Assembly: GCF_030263935.1 (NCBI RefSeq)
Contig: NZ_CP127162.1
Location: forward strand, 3,047,501 to 3,111,500
Source of the DNA: Paenibacillus polygoni
GTDB lineage: Bacteria; Bacillota; Bacilli; Paenibacillales; Paenibacillaceae
Reading direction: 5' to 3'
DNA length: 64,000 nt
A program made the translations under genes and the position numbers. This document shows positions 16,906 through 25,085 of the stretch, piece after piece; the first letter of the stretch is position 1; each line of letters opens with the position of its first letter. Below the pieces are notes generated by a model that searched no databases, was not told the DNA's origin, and saw only the letters and a list, made by a program, of their open reading frames with translations.

Positions 16906-17041
16906 CTTTTTTTAAAGTGTCCTTTACAAAGGGTACAGTTTAAATTTGGTCCGCCTTTTTATATTTTATCTCACTCTACCCTATTTCATATTCCATTTCA
17001 CTCTGCCATATATGATTCAGTAAGTACCATTGCATAATCAT

Positions 17042-18571
17042 TTATTTTCCCTTTACCGTTGCGGTTCCTGTAACAAGTTCCGTCTCGCTGTGTACCGAAG
17101 AGGCTGCACTCGTCACCGTCTGACCTGCTACTCTTTTCACGAATAAAGCAAGAAAGAGACCGAGACAAGCGAGAATTAGTCCAATCTTAAATGCGTCCAT
17201 TACCCCCGTAGTCATTGCTGCATTCAGTTCAGCTGTTCCCGGATTCGCTATGCCGCTTAGCGCTTTCTTCTCCCCATTCTGCATGATCGAGATGAAGATT
17301 GCTGCTCCGAGAGCACCTGACGTTTGTTGCAGCGTAGTCAGCACCGCTGTCCCATGCGGATATAACTCTGCAGGAAGGGCATTTAGTCCATTCGTTTGTG
17401 CAGGCATCATAATCATAGCAATAGATATCATTAAGAACGTTTGAAGAATGGCCACGAGCCATGCAGACTGCAGAGGCAGCAATAAGAAACAAGTGATGGT
17501 AGCAATCATAAGGAGCATCCCAGGCAGAAGAAGCATCCGCGGCCCATATTTATCGAATAATTTCCCCATAACTGGCGACATGAGTCCATTCAGGAGTCCG
17601 CCAGGCAACATGACAAGTCCAGTCATCAAAGTACTATAAAGCATTACTTTCTGCAAATAAAGAGGTAAAACGAGCATCATAGCAAACATGGTCATCATAA
17701 CGATGATGGATAATACAACCGCAACAGAAAACATCGGATAGATAAATACCTTCATATCCATAACAGGCGCGGTCAACTTCAACTGTCTCCACACAAAGAG
17801 AGCAAGCGATATAGCGCCGATTGCGATAATAAAAATCACATAGCTCTGAATTGATGTGCTGCCGCCTTCCCCCATACTACCAAATCCGAATACAATGCCT
17901 CCAAAACCAATCGTAGAAAGAATAACAGAGAACACATCCAGTTTCGGTCTGCTTGTACTGGTCACGTTTCGCAGCTTCATAAATCCGAAGATCAGTGTCA
18001 GGGCAACGATCGGAGCTACCAGAATAAATAACCAGCGCCACGATAAATGCTGCAGTATAAAACCGGATAATGTCGGTCCAATGGCGGGAGCAAACATAAG
18101 CACAAGTCCAATCAGTCCCATTGCCGCTCCTCTGCGCTCCATAGGAATGACAGCCAAGATAATATTCATCATCAGTGGAATCAGCACAGCGGTACCTACA
18201 GCTTGAATCACTCTTCCGAAGAGAAGAATACCGAAGCTTGAACTGATTGCAGCAAGGACTGTTCCGATGAGAAATAAGGCCATTGCGGATAGATAAAGTT
18301 GTCTCGTTGTAAACCGCTGAACTAAATACGCAGATACGGGGATCAGTATACCGATGACAAGCATGTAGCTAGTCGAAAGCCACTGTGCCAGGTGAGGCTC
18401 AATACTCAGGTCACCCATGATTTGAAATAGAGCTACATTCAGCAGTGTCTCGTTAAGAATAGCGACAAAGGCACCCGACAATAAAACAGCAAGAAGTAAA
18501 CCCGTTTTCGGTGAGTCAGAACTCTTATTAACGTTGTTATCTGCCGCATCATTCAGTGAGTTTGTATTCAA
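17042..18571 (-). CDS. DHA2-family multidrug efflux MFS transporter (EmrB/QacA/LmrB-like)
   Basis: A 509-residue proton-driven exporter with 14 predicted helices. DHA2 marks are SGAFVAILNETLLNVALFQIM in helix 1, LSTSYMLVIGILIPVSAYL in helix 2, and motif C in helix 5 (GLVLMFAPAIGPTLSGFI). A hydrophilic N-terminus of 20 residues precedes helix 1, and GGAGGAG lies before the ATG. The closest family idea is B. subtilis LmrB, a lincomycin exporter, but substrates cannot be read from sequence. Upstream are 4.5 copies of a 10-bp repeat. Its terminator is split by IS element 1. Confidence 0.88.
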   Translation of the reverse strand: MNTNSLNDAADNNVNKSSDSPKTGLLLAVLLSGAFVAILNETLLNVALFQIMGDLSIEPHLAQWLSTSYMLVIGILIPVSAYLVQRFTTRQLYLSAMALFLIGTVLAAISSSFGILLFGRVIQAVGTAVLIPLMMNIILAVIPMERRGAAMGLIGLVLMFAPAIGPTLSGFILQHLSWRWLFILVAPIVALTLIFGFMKLRNVTSTSRPKLDVFSVILSTIGFGGIVFGFGSMGEGGSTSIQSYVIFIIAIGAISLALFVWRQLKLTAPVMDMKVFIYPMFSVAVVLSIIVMMTMFAMMLVLPLYLQKVMLYSTLMTGLVMLPGGLLNGLMSPVMGKLFDKYGPRMLLLPGMLLMIATITCFLLLPLQSAWLVAILQTFLMISIAMIMMPAQTNGLNALPAELYPHGTAVLTTLQQTSGALGAAIFISIMQNGEKKALSGIANPGTAELNAAMTTGVMDAFKIGLILACLGLFLALFVKRVAGQTVTSAASSVHSETELVTGTATVKGK

Positions 18572-18662
18572 TTTTTCTCCTCCATCCCATTCTATCTATA
18601 TATATAAATCCGTTTACCTTCCTTCATTGAAGGTGAGGTATTCAGACAATGTAAGGAGTAAG

Positions 18663-18707
18663 TATCGTTACTTATCGTTACTTATCGTTACTTATCGTTA
18701 CTTATCG
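18663..18707. repeat. Tandem 10-bp repeat (4.5 copies of TATCGTTACT) upstream of the efflux gene
   Basis: Four exact copies of TATCGTTACT and a half copy lie 92-136 bases upstream of the efflux-pump start. The unit is close to one helical turn, so a bound protein would meet each copy on the same DNA face. It may be a regulator array or a length-variable tract. Confidence 0.9.
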
Positions 18708-18964
18708 CACTGCTACAACATAACACATCCCAGTTTCTTCTGCATCTGTATTTCTTATCTATAACTGTTTTTTAATTATTTTATTAATAAAACATTCTCC
18801 CTTCATTTTTTTAGTTTTTTTTCAGCTCAGATTGCACAGCGTTTCCTCCCATAATGACAAGGGTTAAGGGTCTTTTTTGAGTTTCAGTATAGGGTTCTAT
18901 GCAGGCCAAACTGTGATTTTTGTCATACACTCCGAGTACATCTTGTAGGTATGATACTCAAATA

Positions 18965-18980
18965 GATCAATATATAGTAT
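18965..18980. promoter_or_regulatory. NrdR-box-like site upstream of nrdD
   Basis: GATCAATATATAGTAT matches the core of the NrdR consensus (CWATATATWGT) without mismatch over 11 bases. NrdR represses ribonucleotide reductase genes. Such boxes usually come in pairs and a convincing second one was not seen. Confidence 0.55.
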
Positions 18981-19061
18981 GTATTGCATAACAAAAACAT
19001 AGAATTCATCCAAAACAAACTACACATAACAGAAAACGGATTTAGAAGGAGATCATTCATT

Positions 19062-21029
19062 ATGGCAAAATTAGAAGCATTTATACCTAATCCTAAACAA
19101 GCAGATGAACTCACAGATATAATGGACCAAATCTTAGGAAGTAAGGACACGGATCTGCTTAGAGAAAATGCAAATCTGAACGGAGACTCTTTTAGTGGAA
19201 AGATGAGTAAAATTGGTTCTGAAACTGCGAAGAAACATGTGATGAAGCACGTCCTTCCCAAACAGGTTGCTCAAGCAATAACGGAAGGCGAACTTTATGT
19301 TCACGACCTTGACCAATATGCGCTCGGTACAACAAACTGCATCTTTATTCCTTTTGATCGGCTTCTAGAACGCGGTTTTAATACAGGAAATGGTTCTGTA
19401 CGAACCCCTCAGTCAATCATGTCAGCGATGTCACTTGTCGCTATTATTTTTCAGTCTCAGCAAAACAGTCAATTTGGCGGTGTTTCTGCCAACAAAATCG
19501 ATTGGGACCTGGCTCCTTATGTTGCACGCTCTTTCAGAAAACACTTCCGAAAAGGAAAACAATTATTTGAAGAATCAGCGGAACTTGATCAAGAATATAT
19601 CCATATGAATAGCGAACTCGCACAAACGACCTGTTCTAAAGCCTACGCTTTTGCCATGAATGAAACCATTCAAGAGACACATCAAGCTGCTGAATCCCTT
19701 ATTCATAACTTAAATACAATGAGCAGCCGGGCAGGCGGACAAATTCCGTTTACGTCCCTAAACTATGGATTATGCACGTCTGCTGAAGGAAGACTGGTAT
19801 CCCATGCGCTTCTTGATGCTACCATCGCAGGACTCGGTCATGGAGAAACGCCTGTTTTCCCTCAGCATATTTTCCAGTGTAAACAAGGGATTAACCAAGC
19901 TCCCGGCGAACCCAACTACGATATTTTTGTAAAAGCGCTCGAATGTTCCAGCCGGAGATTATATCCGAATTTCGTCAATGTCGATGCTACTTTTAATTTG
20001 CCGTTTTATCGTGAAAATGATCCCGATACCATTATTGCTACCATGGGTTGCCGTACGCGTACAATCGCTGACCGGTTTGGCCGCAACCGTCAAAGTGGAA
20101 AAGGAAACCTCTCTTTTAATACCGTTAATCTCGTGAAGCTTGGCATTGAACATGGGATTGCGCTGCGTAAACGGACACAGCCCGATATGAAAGAATTCTA
20201 CAAGAATTTGCACCGCGTAATGGAGATTGCTTTAGAAGGACTGCTGCATAGATACGCTATTCAATCGGTTCAACCTGCAAAAGCTTCTGACTTTATGATG
20301 CGGGAAGGTGTCTGGGAAGGCGGCGAACATCTGAACCCTGATGAACCCGTAGCTTCTCTGCTGAAGCATGGAACATTATCGATCGGATTTATTGGACTCG
20401 CTGAATGTATGAAAGCTTTATACGGAAAACATCATGCGGAAGACGAATTTTCCTACAAAGAGGCAGTTCGGATTATAGAAACCATGCGGAACTTCTGTGA
20501 TAAAAAAGGGGATGAATACAATCTGAACATTACCTTGTTTGCTACTCCGGCAGAAGGGTTATCCGGAAAATTCACCGTTTTGGATCGAAATAAATACGGA
20601 ATTCTACCTGAAATTAATGATCGTGATTACTATACGAACTCTTTCCATGTTCCTGTCTACTATTCGATCTCCGCTGCGAAGAAAATTCAGCTGGAAGCAC
20701 CATTCCATGAACTATGCAATGCAGGAGCAATCTCTTATGTGGAGCTGGATGGAAATGCTCGTAATAATCAGGATGCATTCCGCCGAATTGTACAATACGC
20801 GCTGTCTCAAAATATCGGTTATTTCTCAGTCAACCACCCGTTGGATCGCTGTCCTTCCTGTGGTTATGAGGGTGTTATTGGTACGGAATGTCCAAGCTGT
20901 GGAATACATGAAAATGACATTCATTTCAGCCGACTTCGCAGAGTAACTGGATATTTAACTGGAGATTACACGGTTCGATTCAACTCCGCGAAACAAGCAG
21001 AAGTCAGAGATCGGGTTAAACATCTATGA
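19062..21029 (+). CDS. nrdD: Anaerobic ribonucleoside-triphosphate reductase (class III)
   Basis: A 655-residue glycyl-radical enzyme that makes dNTPs without oxygen. The start is the ATG at 19062 with AGAAGGAGA upstream. C-terminal marks are the two zinc CxxC pairs in CPSCGYEGVIGTECPSCG and the glycyl-radical motif RRVTGYLTGDY. It is shorter than the 712-residue E. coli enzyme and begins almost directly with the catalytic barrel; I see no N-terminal ATP-cone, so overall activity control by ATP/dATP is probably lost or different. The stop overlaps the nrdG start as ATGA. An NrdR-like box lies upstream. Confidence 0.93.
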   Translation: MAKLEAFIPNPKQADELTDIMDQILGSKDTDLLRENANLNGDSFSGKMSKIGSETAKKHVMKHVLPKQVAQAITEGELYVHDLDQYALGTTNCIFIPFDRLLERGFNTGNGSVRTPQSIMSAMSLVAIIFQSQQNSQFGGVSANKIDWDLAPYVARSFRKHFRKGKQLFEESAELDQEYIHMNSELAQTTCSKAYAFAMNETIQETHQAAESLIHNLNTMSSRAGGQIPFTSLNYGLCTSAEGRLVSHALLDATIAGLGHGETPVFPQHIFQCKQGINQAPGEPNYDIFVKALECSSRRLYPNFVNVDATFNLPFYRENDPDTIIATMGCRTRTIADRFGRNRQSGKGNLSFNTVNLVKLGIEHGIALRKRTQPDMKEFYKNLHRVMEIALEGLLHRYAIQSVQPAKASDFMMREGVWEGGEHLNPDEPVASLLKHGTLSIGFIGLAECMKALYGKHHAEDEFSYKEAVRIIETMRNFCDKKGDEYNLNITLFATPAEGLSGKFTVLDRNKYGILPEINDRDYYTNSFHVPVYYSISAAKKIQLEAPFHELCNAGAISYVELDGNARNNQDAFRRIVQYALSQNIGYFSVNHPLDRCPSCGYEGVIGTECPSCGIHENDIHFSRLRRVTGYLTGDYTVRFNSAKQAEVRDRVKHL

Positions 21030-21529
21030 TCCCTTTGCATATCTGCGGTTATATTCCAGAGTCTATTAATGAAGGCGCGGGTCTTCGGGCTGTTGTTTTT
21101 ATAAGCGGCTGTAAGCATGCATGTCCCGGCTGTTTTAATCCCTCCTCCTGGAACTTTAGAGCAGGTAAACCTTTTACGAAAGAAGAACAACTGCGTATCA
21201 TCCAGGAAATTGCGGACAACCCATTACTTGATGGGCTGACCTTATGCGGGGGAGATCCATTCTTCTCTGCTCCTGCATGCACCGATTTTATTCGGAAGTA
21301 TAAGGAACTTTGTCCAGGAAAAACCCTTTGGGCTTATACCGGTTTTGTCTACGAAAAACTGCTGGAGGACCCAGACATGCGCACGCTTGCTGAGCTTTGT
21401 GATGTCATCATAGATGGTCCTTTTCAAATGGAATTGAAAGATACCACGCTTCTTTTTCGCGGAAGCCGAAATCAGCGAATCATTGATGTACAAGCCTCGT
21501 TATCTGAGGATTCAGTAATCACTTTATAG
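21026..21529 (+). CDS. nrdG: Anaerobic ribonucleotide reductase activating protein (radical SAM)
   Basis: A 167-residue radical-SAM activase that installs the glycyl radical on NrdD. The 4Fe-4S cluster motif is CKHACPGC at residues 31-38, followed by the SAM-binding TLCGGDPFF. It overlaps the nrdD stop by four bases, so the two are translationally coupled, and a terminator follows. Confidence 0.93.
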   Translation: MIPLHICGYIPESINEGAGLRAVVFISGCKHACPGCFNPSSWNFRAGKPFTKEEQLRIIQEIADNPLLDGLTLCGGDPFFSAPACTDFIRKYKELCPGKTLWAYTGFVYEKLLEDPDMRTLAELCDVIIDGPFQMELKDTTLLFRGSRNQRIIDVQASLSEDSVITL

Positions 21530-21540
21530 CACGAATAGAA

Positions 21541-21590
21541 ACATCCGGCCGACAATGGACTGCGGTTCATGTACCGGATGTTTTTCTTTT
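21541..21590 (+). terminator. Intrinsic terminator after nrdDG
   Basis: ACATCCGG pairs with CCGGATGT around a long loop, followed by a T-rich tract. Confidence 0.7.
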
Positions 21591-21681
21591 TTTCCAGATA
21601 GGTAAAGTACGAGATAGGTAAAGTAGTAGTCATGCTTATATCAAAAGGAACTAGAAACTTTTATTGATTAATGTGAATTTT

Positions 21682-22359
21682 TCATGTGTTGTAATTTTGC
21701 AATAGATAAGCATTTATTTCTTCGTTGGTCATGGTATTATAAATTCCTTCCAGAATGGTTCGCCATAAGGTGTGGTTATCTTGAAATATATTTGCTACCT
21801 CTGGGATGAGCAGTGTACAAACGTTAGGCAGTTGATAATCAATCTGAACTATATAAGGTACCTGCGCGTGATTCACAACCAGTAATTTATACTCACCTGC
21901 CACGAGGTCATCTAGAACTTGTACTAACTCTTCCGTTTCATGTAAAGTAGCTTCTGTTCGTAAAAAAAAGATTCGTTTACCGCTCTGCATAAGCTGTAAA
22001 AACCGGTTGGCCCTGTAGTCTAGTTTTTGCTTCAAGCCTGGATAGCTTTCAAGGATACCCGGATCGTTATCTTCCATTGGAAAATCATGAACAGAGTACA
22101 GGTCATAGGCAGCGTCCCGGATAACATAACAGCCTGAATCCGAACTTGCCCCATGATACCTGAGATTATCCCATAGCATGACATGACGAAATCGATCGCG
22201 CAGCAGGGCACTCACTCCTGATAAATGAGGGGACATCATCCAGTCGATGACTCCAGCTATGTTCCGAATTTTACTGTGATTCAGCTGGCTTGCAGGAAGA
22301 CAGTTATGGCCGAGACTATAGAGGACATCATACCCGCCTTTTAATTCATGCAGTTCCAT
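21682..22359 (-). CDS. DUF1796 family putative cysteine peptidase
   Basis: A 225-residue papain-like family protein (DUF1796), related in fold to BtrH-type acyltransferase/peptidase proteins. The family opening YDVLYSLGHNCLPASQL carries the presumed catalytic Cys near residue 20, GVIDWMMSPHLSGV is the conserved second block, and a candidate His is in YSVHDFP. AAAGGAGG precedes the ATG. Substrate and role are unknown. It is a single-gene unit with no biosynthetic cluster beside it. Confidence 0.8.
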   Translation of the reverse strand: MELHELKGGYDVLYSLGHNCLPASQLNHSKIRNIAGVIDWMMSPHLSGVSALLRDRFRHVMLWDNLRYHGASSDSGCYVIRDAAYDLYSVHDFPMEDNDPGILESYPGLKQKLDYRANRFLQLMQSGKRIFFLRTEATLHETEELVQVLDDLVAGEYKLLVVNHAQVPYIVQIDYQLPNVCTLLIPEVANIFQDNHTLWRTILEGIYNTMTNEEINAYLLQNYNT

Positions 22360-22559
22360 TCACTTCGCCTCCTTTCAGCCAGGGTATACCTTATTAGATT
22401 ACAGGAAACCTCGCTGTGCCTGTGCCATTGGACTTTTCTTATCATAATGACAATTTATACACCTATAGATATCTGTTTCACTCTGATCCTCATGCGGTAA
22501 TGATACATAATTACGAAAATTTTGGGTGAAACTATCCAAACGGAAAGGGTGAAAATAAA

Positions 22560-22733
22560 ATGCTTGATGACAAAACAGACCGCGGTGCCGGTTTTGATTC
22601 TATTGTTGAACCGGATCCGATATTCGAACAGATTGATTGGACCAAAAACTCAGATTCAATAACGATTTCTAATCTTACCGAAGAGGAACAGGAGACAACG
22701 GATGAGGAACAGGATGAAGAAGAAAAGCGATAA
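22560..22733 (+). CDS. Small acidic protein, hypothetical
   Basis: A 57-residue frame starting MLDDKTDRGAGFDSI and ending in a run of Glu/Asp (EEEQETTDEEQDEEEKR). It has AAAGGGTGA ten bases upstream and a terminator 70 bases downstream, which fit a real small gene. A second overlapping frame at 22714-22830 (38 residues, MKKKSDNQEAQHMWLSS) has GAGGA nine bases upstream and ends in the terminator stem; it could be a coupled second small protein. I recognise neither. They could also be chance frames. Confidence 0.42.
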   Translation: MLDDKTDRGAGFDSIVEPDPIFEQIDWTKNSDSITISNLTEEEQETTDEEQDEEEKR

Positions 22734-22800
22734 TCAGGAAGCGCAGCATATGTGGCTGTCATCCACTTACCGTCGTAATTATTCTGCGCTTTCGAATCCA

Positions 22801-22846
22801 AAAAAAAGAGAGAAATCTACGGATGAGTAGATTTCTCTCTTTTTCT
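22801..22846. terminator. Bidirectional terminator between the small acidic gene and the GDPD gene
   Basis: AGAGAGAAATCTAC and GTAGATTTCTCTCT are exact reverse complements (14 bp) around six bases, with A-tract and T-tract flanks on both sides. Confidence 0.85.
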
Positions 22847-22872
22847 ATATAACCGGCCAGCAGTTTACGTAT

Positions 22873-23613
22873 TCAGCGGATAACTCCCCTTGCTTCCATT
22901 ACTTTTTTTAATCGGCCAGGATAATCAGTAATGATGCCATCGATTCCTTTTTCTATCAATTTGTTCATCACATTTTCTTCATTTACCGTCCAAGCATACA
23001 TCTGCAATCCTTCTTTTTGTACCGATCTAAAATCTGTCTCTTCTAAATGAATGTAATACGGATGCAGAGAAAAAGCATTCACTCCTGCAGTAGTCGGTAA
23101 TAACTCAGGGTGCGCAAAATTCTGAGCATATAATAGGCCCGTTTTTACTTTTGAATTCAATTTTTCCAAAGTGCGGAGGCTGTCAAAATGAAAAGAAGAT
23201 ACGACAACATGATCATAGAGGTCATACTCTTCTAGGAGGGCAGCCAATTTTTCTTCCACCCCTTCGGAAATTCCGCCCTTAATTTCAACATTCATCATCA
23301 GATGACGAGGAGCGAGCTCAAATACTTCCCTCAGTGTAGGAATCGATTCTCCCTCATAAGCTGAATCAAACCACGATCCGGCATCCAGCTGCTGAAGTTC
23401 TGCCCTAGTCATCTCTTTTACAACCCCGTTTCCATTCGTCGTACGATGGACAGTGTCATCATGTATAACCATGATTTCTCCATCTTTGGATAGATGAATA
23501 TCAAGTTCAAAGGCATCACAGCCCTGCTGCAAAGCAAGTTCAAAAGCAGCCATTGTATTCTCTGGAGCTTCCCCTTTTGCCCCTCGATGGGCAATAATCA
23601 GCGGTGTTTTCAT
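22873..23613 (-). CDS. Glycerophosphodiester phosphodiesterase
   Basis: A 246-residue cytoplasmic TIM-barrel enzyme that splits glycerophosphodiesters into glycerol-3-phosphate and an alcohol. It begins with the family signature IIAHRGAKGEAPENTMAAFE containing catalytic His and Arg, followed by DAFELDIHLSKDGEIMVIHDDTVHRTT with the metal-binding Glu, Asp and second His. There is no signal peptide, so this is of the UgpQ/YhdW-like intracellular kind. AGGAAGGTG precedes the ATG. It follows the ribokinase gene with a 160-base gap. Confidence 0.93.
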   Translation of the reverse strand: MKTPLIIAHRGAKGEAPENTMAAFELALQQGCDAFELDIHLSKDGEIMVIHDDTVHRTTNGNGVVKEMTRAELQQLDAGSWFDSAYEGESIPTLREVFELAPRHLMMNVEIKGGISEGVEEKLAALLEEYDLYDHVVVSSFHFDSLRTLEKLNSKVKTGLLYAQNFAHPELLPTTAGVNAFSLHPYYIHLEETDFRSVQKEGLQMYAWTVNEENVMNKLIEKGIDGIITDYPGRLKKVMEARGVIR

Positions 23614-23773
23614 ACAATCAGCACCTTCCTCACAAGATAGAAGAATAAGATATCAAAGTATTCTAGTCTGTAATCTAGTTTAGTATACGATGCTCTTATT
23701 CCCCTATCACCCGTATCATGTAAAATTTATATTAAATTTTAATATTTCAGCAAAAAACTATCATTGCAGGATA

Positions 23774-24667
23774 CTACTGCCGATCCTCCACTTCATGACG
23801 AAACGGCATTCCACCTTGCGCTCCGAATTTGGTTACCGATATAGAAGCTGCTAGATTAGCAAAAGAGATACTTTCTTTTATTGACTTTCCTTCTGCCAGC
23901 GCCACTGCAAATGCCGCATTAAATGTATCGCCTGCACCTGTTGTATCTATCGCTTCCACGATAAAAGCAGGGACCACTACCTCTTGTTCGCCATCATAAT
24001 AACGAACTCCCTTCTTTCCTTCGGTTACGATTAGTTTATTCGGGTATTTACGTAAAGAAACCCCTATATCCTCTCCCTCAAACATCATCTGTGCTTCATG
24101 TTCATTTGGCGTAATATAGGCAGCATCTTCAATGAGTTGCGGACTTATTTTCCTTGCTGGCGCCGGATTGAGGACAAGGGATACACCTGATTCTTTACAG
24201 ATTTCCGCTACATGTTCTACGGTTTCTTCGGGTATCTCCTGCTGAATAAGTACGATATCCGAGGTCCGAATCACTTCAGCGGCTTGATCGATATAAGCAG
24301 GGGTCACTTCATTATTCGCTGCTTTTACAACGATAATGCTGTTATCCCCTTCAGCTAAGATGATATGGGCTGTCCCGCTCTCCATCTCGGCTACCGGCTG
24401 AACATAGTTAACGTTCACTTGATTTTTCTTAAAATTGTCCAAAATGGCTTCTCCATACATGTCATCACCGACACGTCCTATCATATAAACCTCTGCTCCA
24501 AGTCTCGCAGCAGCTACAGCCTGATTCGCTCCTTTACCTCCTGGTACCGCTTGAAAAGATTCACCTAGAACCGTTTCACCTGCGACAGGACGTTTACTTG
24601 ACGTGACTACGAGATCCATAGAAGAACTTCCGATGACCGTTACTTTTGGCTTTTTATATGTACTCAT
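23774..24667 (-). CDS. rbsK: Ribokinase
   Basis: A 297-residue PfkB-family sugar kinase that converts D-ribose and ATP to ribose-5-phosphate. The start at 24667 (MSTYKKPKVTVIGSSSMDL) is favoured over an upstream ATG adding 13 residues. Marks are GGKGANQAVAAARLGA (sugar site), the NPAP segment, TPNEHEAQ, and the PfkB signature DTTGAGDTFNAAFAVAL with catalytic Asp. No ribose transporter genes are next to it. Confidence 0.92.
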   Translation of the reverse strand: MSTYKKPKVTVIGSSSMDLVVTSSKRPVAGETVLGESFQAVPGGKGANQAVAAARLGAEVYMIGRVGDDMYGEAILDNFKKNQVNVNYVQPVAEMESGTAHIILAEGDNSIIVVKAANNEVTPAYIDQAAEVIRTSDIVLIQQEIPEETVEHVAEICKESGVSLVLNPAPARKISPQLIEDAAYITPNEHEAQMMFEGEDIGVSLRKYPNKLIVTEGKKGVRYYDGEQEVVVPAFIVEAIDTTGAGDTFNAAFAVALAEGKSIKESISFANLAASISVTKFGAQGGMPFRHEVEDRQ

Positions 24668-24775
24668 GTTTAGAATTCCCGCCTTTAATTGAGATTTACT
24701 TTTCATTTCCTATATGTTTACATTTAATGGAATGGTATTATTTACTATATATTACGATAAGGGGTGGTTACAATT

Positions 24776-24865
24776 ATGATTAATATAGGTATATCTGGAC
24801 TCATTTTGCTCATTGCAGCTCTTGTCTTTGTGATTTGGTTAATACGAAAAATAATACATAGATGA
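24776..24865 (+). CDS. Very small membrane protein (29 residues)
   Basis: MINIGISGLILLIAALVFVI followed by WLIRKIIHR: one membrane helix and a basic end, with AAGGGGTGG seven bases before the ATG. The helix resembles the opening of TatA-type proteins but lacks the FGP hinge and amphipathic helix, so it is not a working TatA. A MITE begins one base before the end of its stop codon. Excising the MITE with one duplication still leaves TGA, so the length is unchanged. A terminator follows at 25012-25050. Confidence 0.5.
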   Translation: MINIGISGLILLIAALVFVIWLIRKIIHR

Positions 24866-24981
24866 ATCAATTTCATAATACCTTTAGTTGCTTTAATCAG
24901 GGGTATATATAGATCAAAATGATTTTGTTTGTCTATATATAGTTACAAATTCATCATTTTAATGAGTTATGAAATTGATTC
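24864..24981. mobile_element. MITE copy 1 (118 bp)
   Basis: A non-coding element with 15-bp perfect terminal inverted repeats, GAATCAATTTCATAA and TTATGAAATTGATTC, flanked by the direct repeat AGAT (24860-24863 and 24982-24985). The inside can fold back through TATATATAG / CTATATATA. It differs at three positions from the reverse complement of copy 2 at 28817-28934. There is no transposase in it. Confidence 0.88.
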
Positions 24982-25011
24982 AGATGAGCATGAGCTACTC
25001 TATTATATGAT

Positions 25012-25050
25012 AAAAGGACTGTACCTATCAGGCAACAGTCCTTTTATCTA
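25012..25050 (+). terminator. Intrinsic terminator downstream of the 29-residue membrane gene
   Basis: AAAAGGACTGT pairs with ACAGTCCTTTT around a 13-base loop, followed by ATCTATTC. The flanks could serve the minus-strand cupredoxin gene as well. Confidence 0.65.
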
Positions 25051-25085
25051 TTCTTTTCTGATTTATGAGATAAGGTCACTTTGTG

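Larger units (their letters stand above)
15479..16941 (+). mobile_element. IS element 1: complete IS3-family (IS150-like) insertion sequence
   Basis: About 1463 bp bounded by inverted ends AAACTGTACCCT / AGGGTACAGTTT, with the IS3-type TGTACCC core. The deeper terminal repeats share ACACTTT. Likely 5-bp target duplication is CAATT (15474-15478) and AAATT (16942-16946), one mismatch apart. It holds orfA and orfB with a slippery A AAA AAG at 15946-15952. Both reading frames are intact, so the copy may be active. If the element is defined by its TG/CA ends only, it is 15483-16937. Confidence 0.85.
15449..16960 (-). terminator. Terminator of the efflux-pump gene, split by IS element 1
   Basis: The arms GGCGGACCAAATT (15456-15468) and AATTTGGTCCGCC (16943-16955) are exact reverse complements, flanked by an A-tract on the left and T-tract on the right, and lie just outside the two ends of the IS. 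Without the IS they would form a 13-bp hairpin with loop GAGGTC, ending the minus-strand efflux gene at 17042. The IS has separated the arms by about 1.5 kb. Confidence 0.75.
18572..19061. other. Divergent intergenic region between efflux pump and nrdDG
   Basis: This 490-base region holds the 10-bp repeat array at 18663-18707 and an NrdR-like box at 18965-18980. Between them is AT-rich DNA with T-runs, in which I see no convincing reading frame. A clear sigma-A promoter for either gene was not found by eye. Confidence 0.6.

Noticed and set aside
24776..24865. Functional TatA protein
   Set aside because: The helix looks TatA-like, but the FGP hinge and amphipathic helix are missing and no tatC is nearby.
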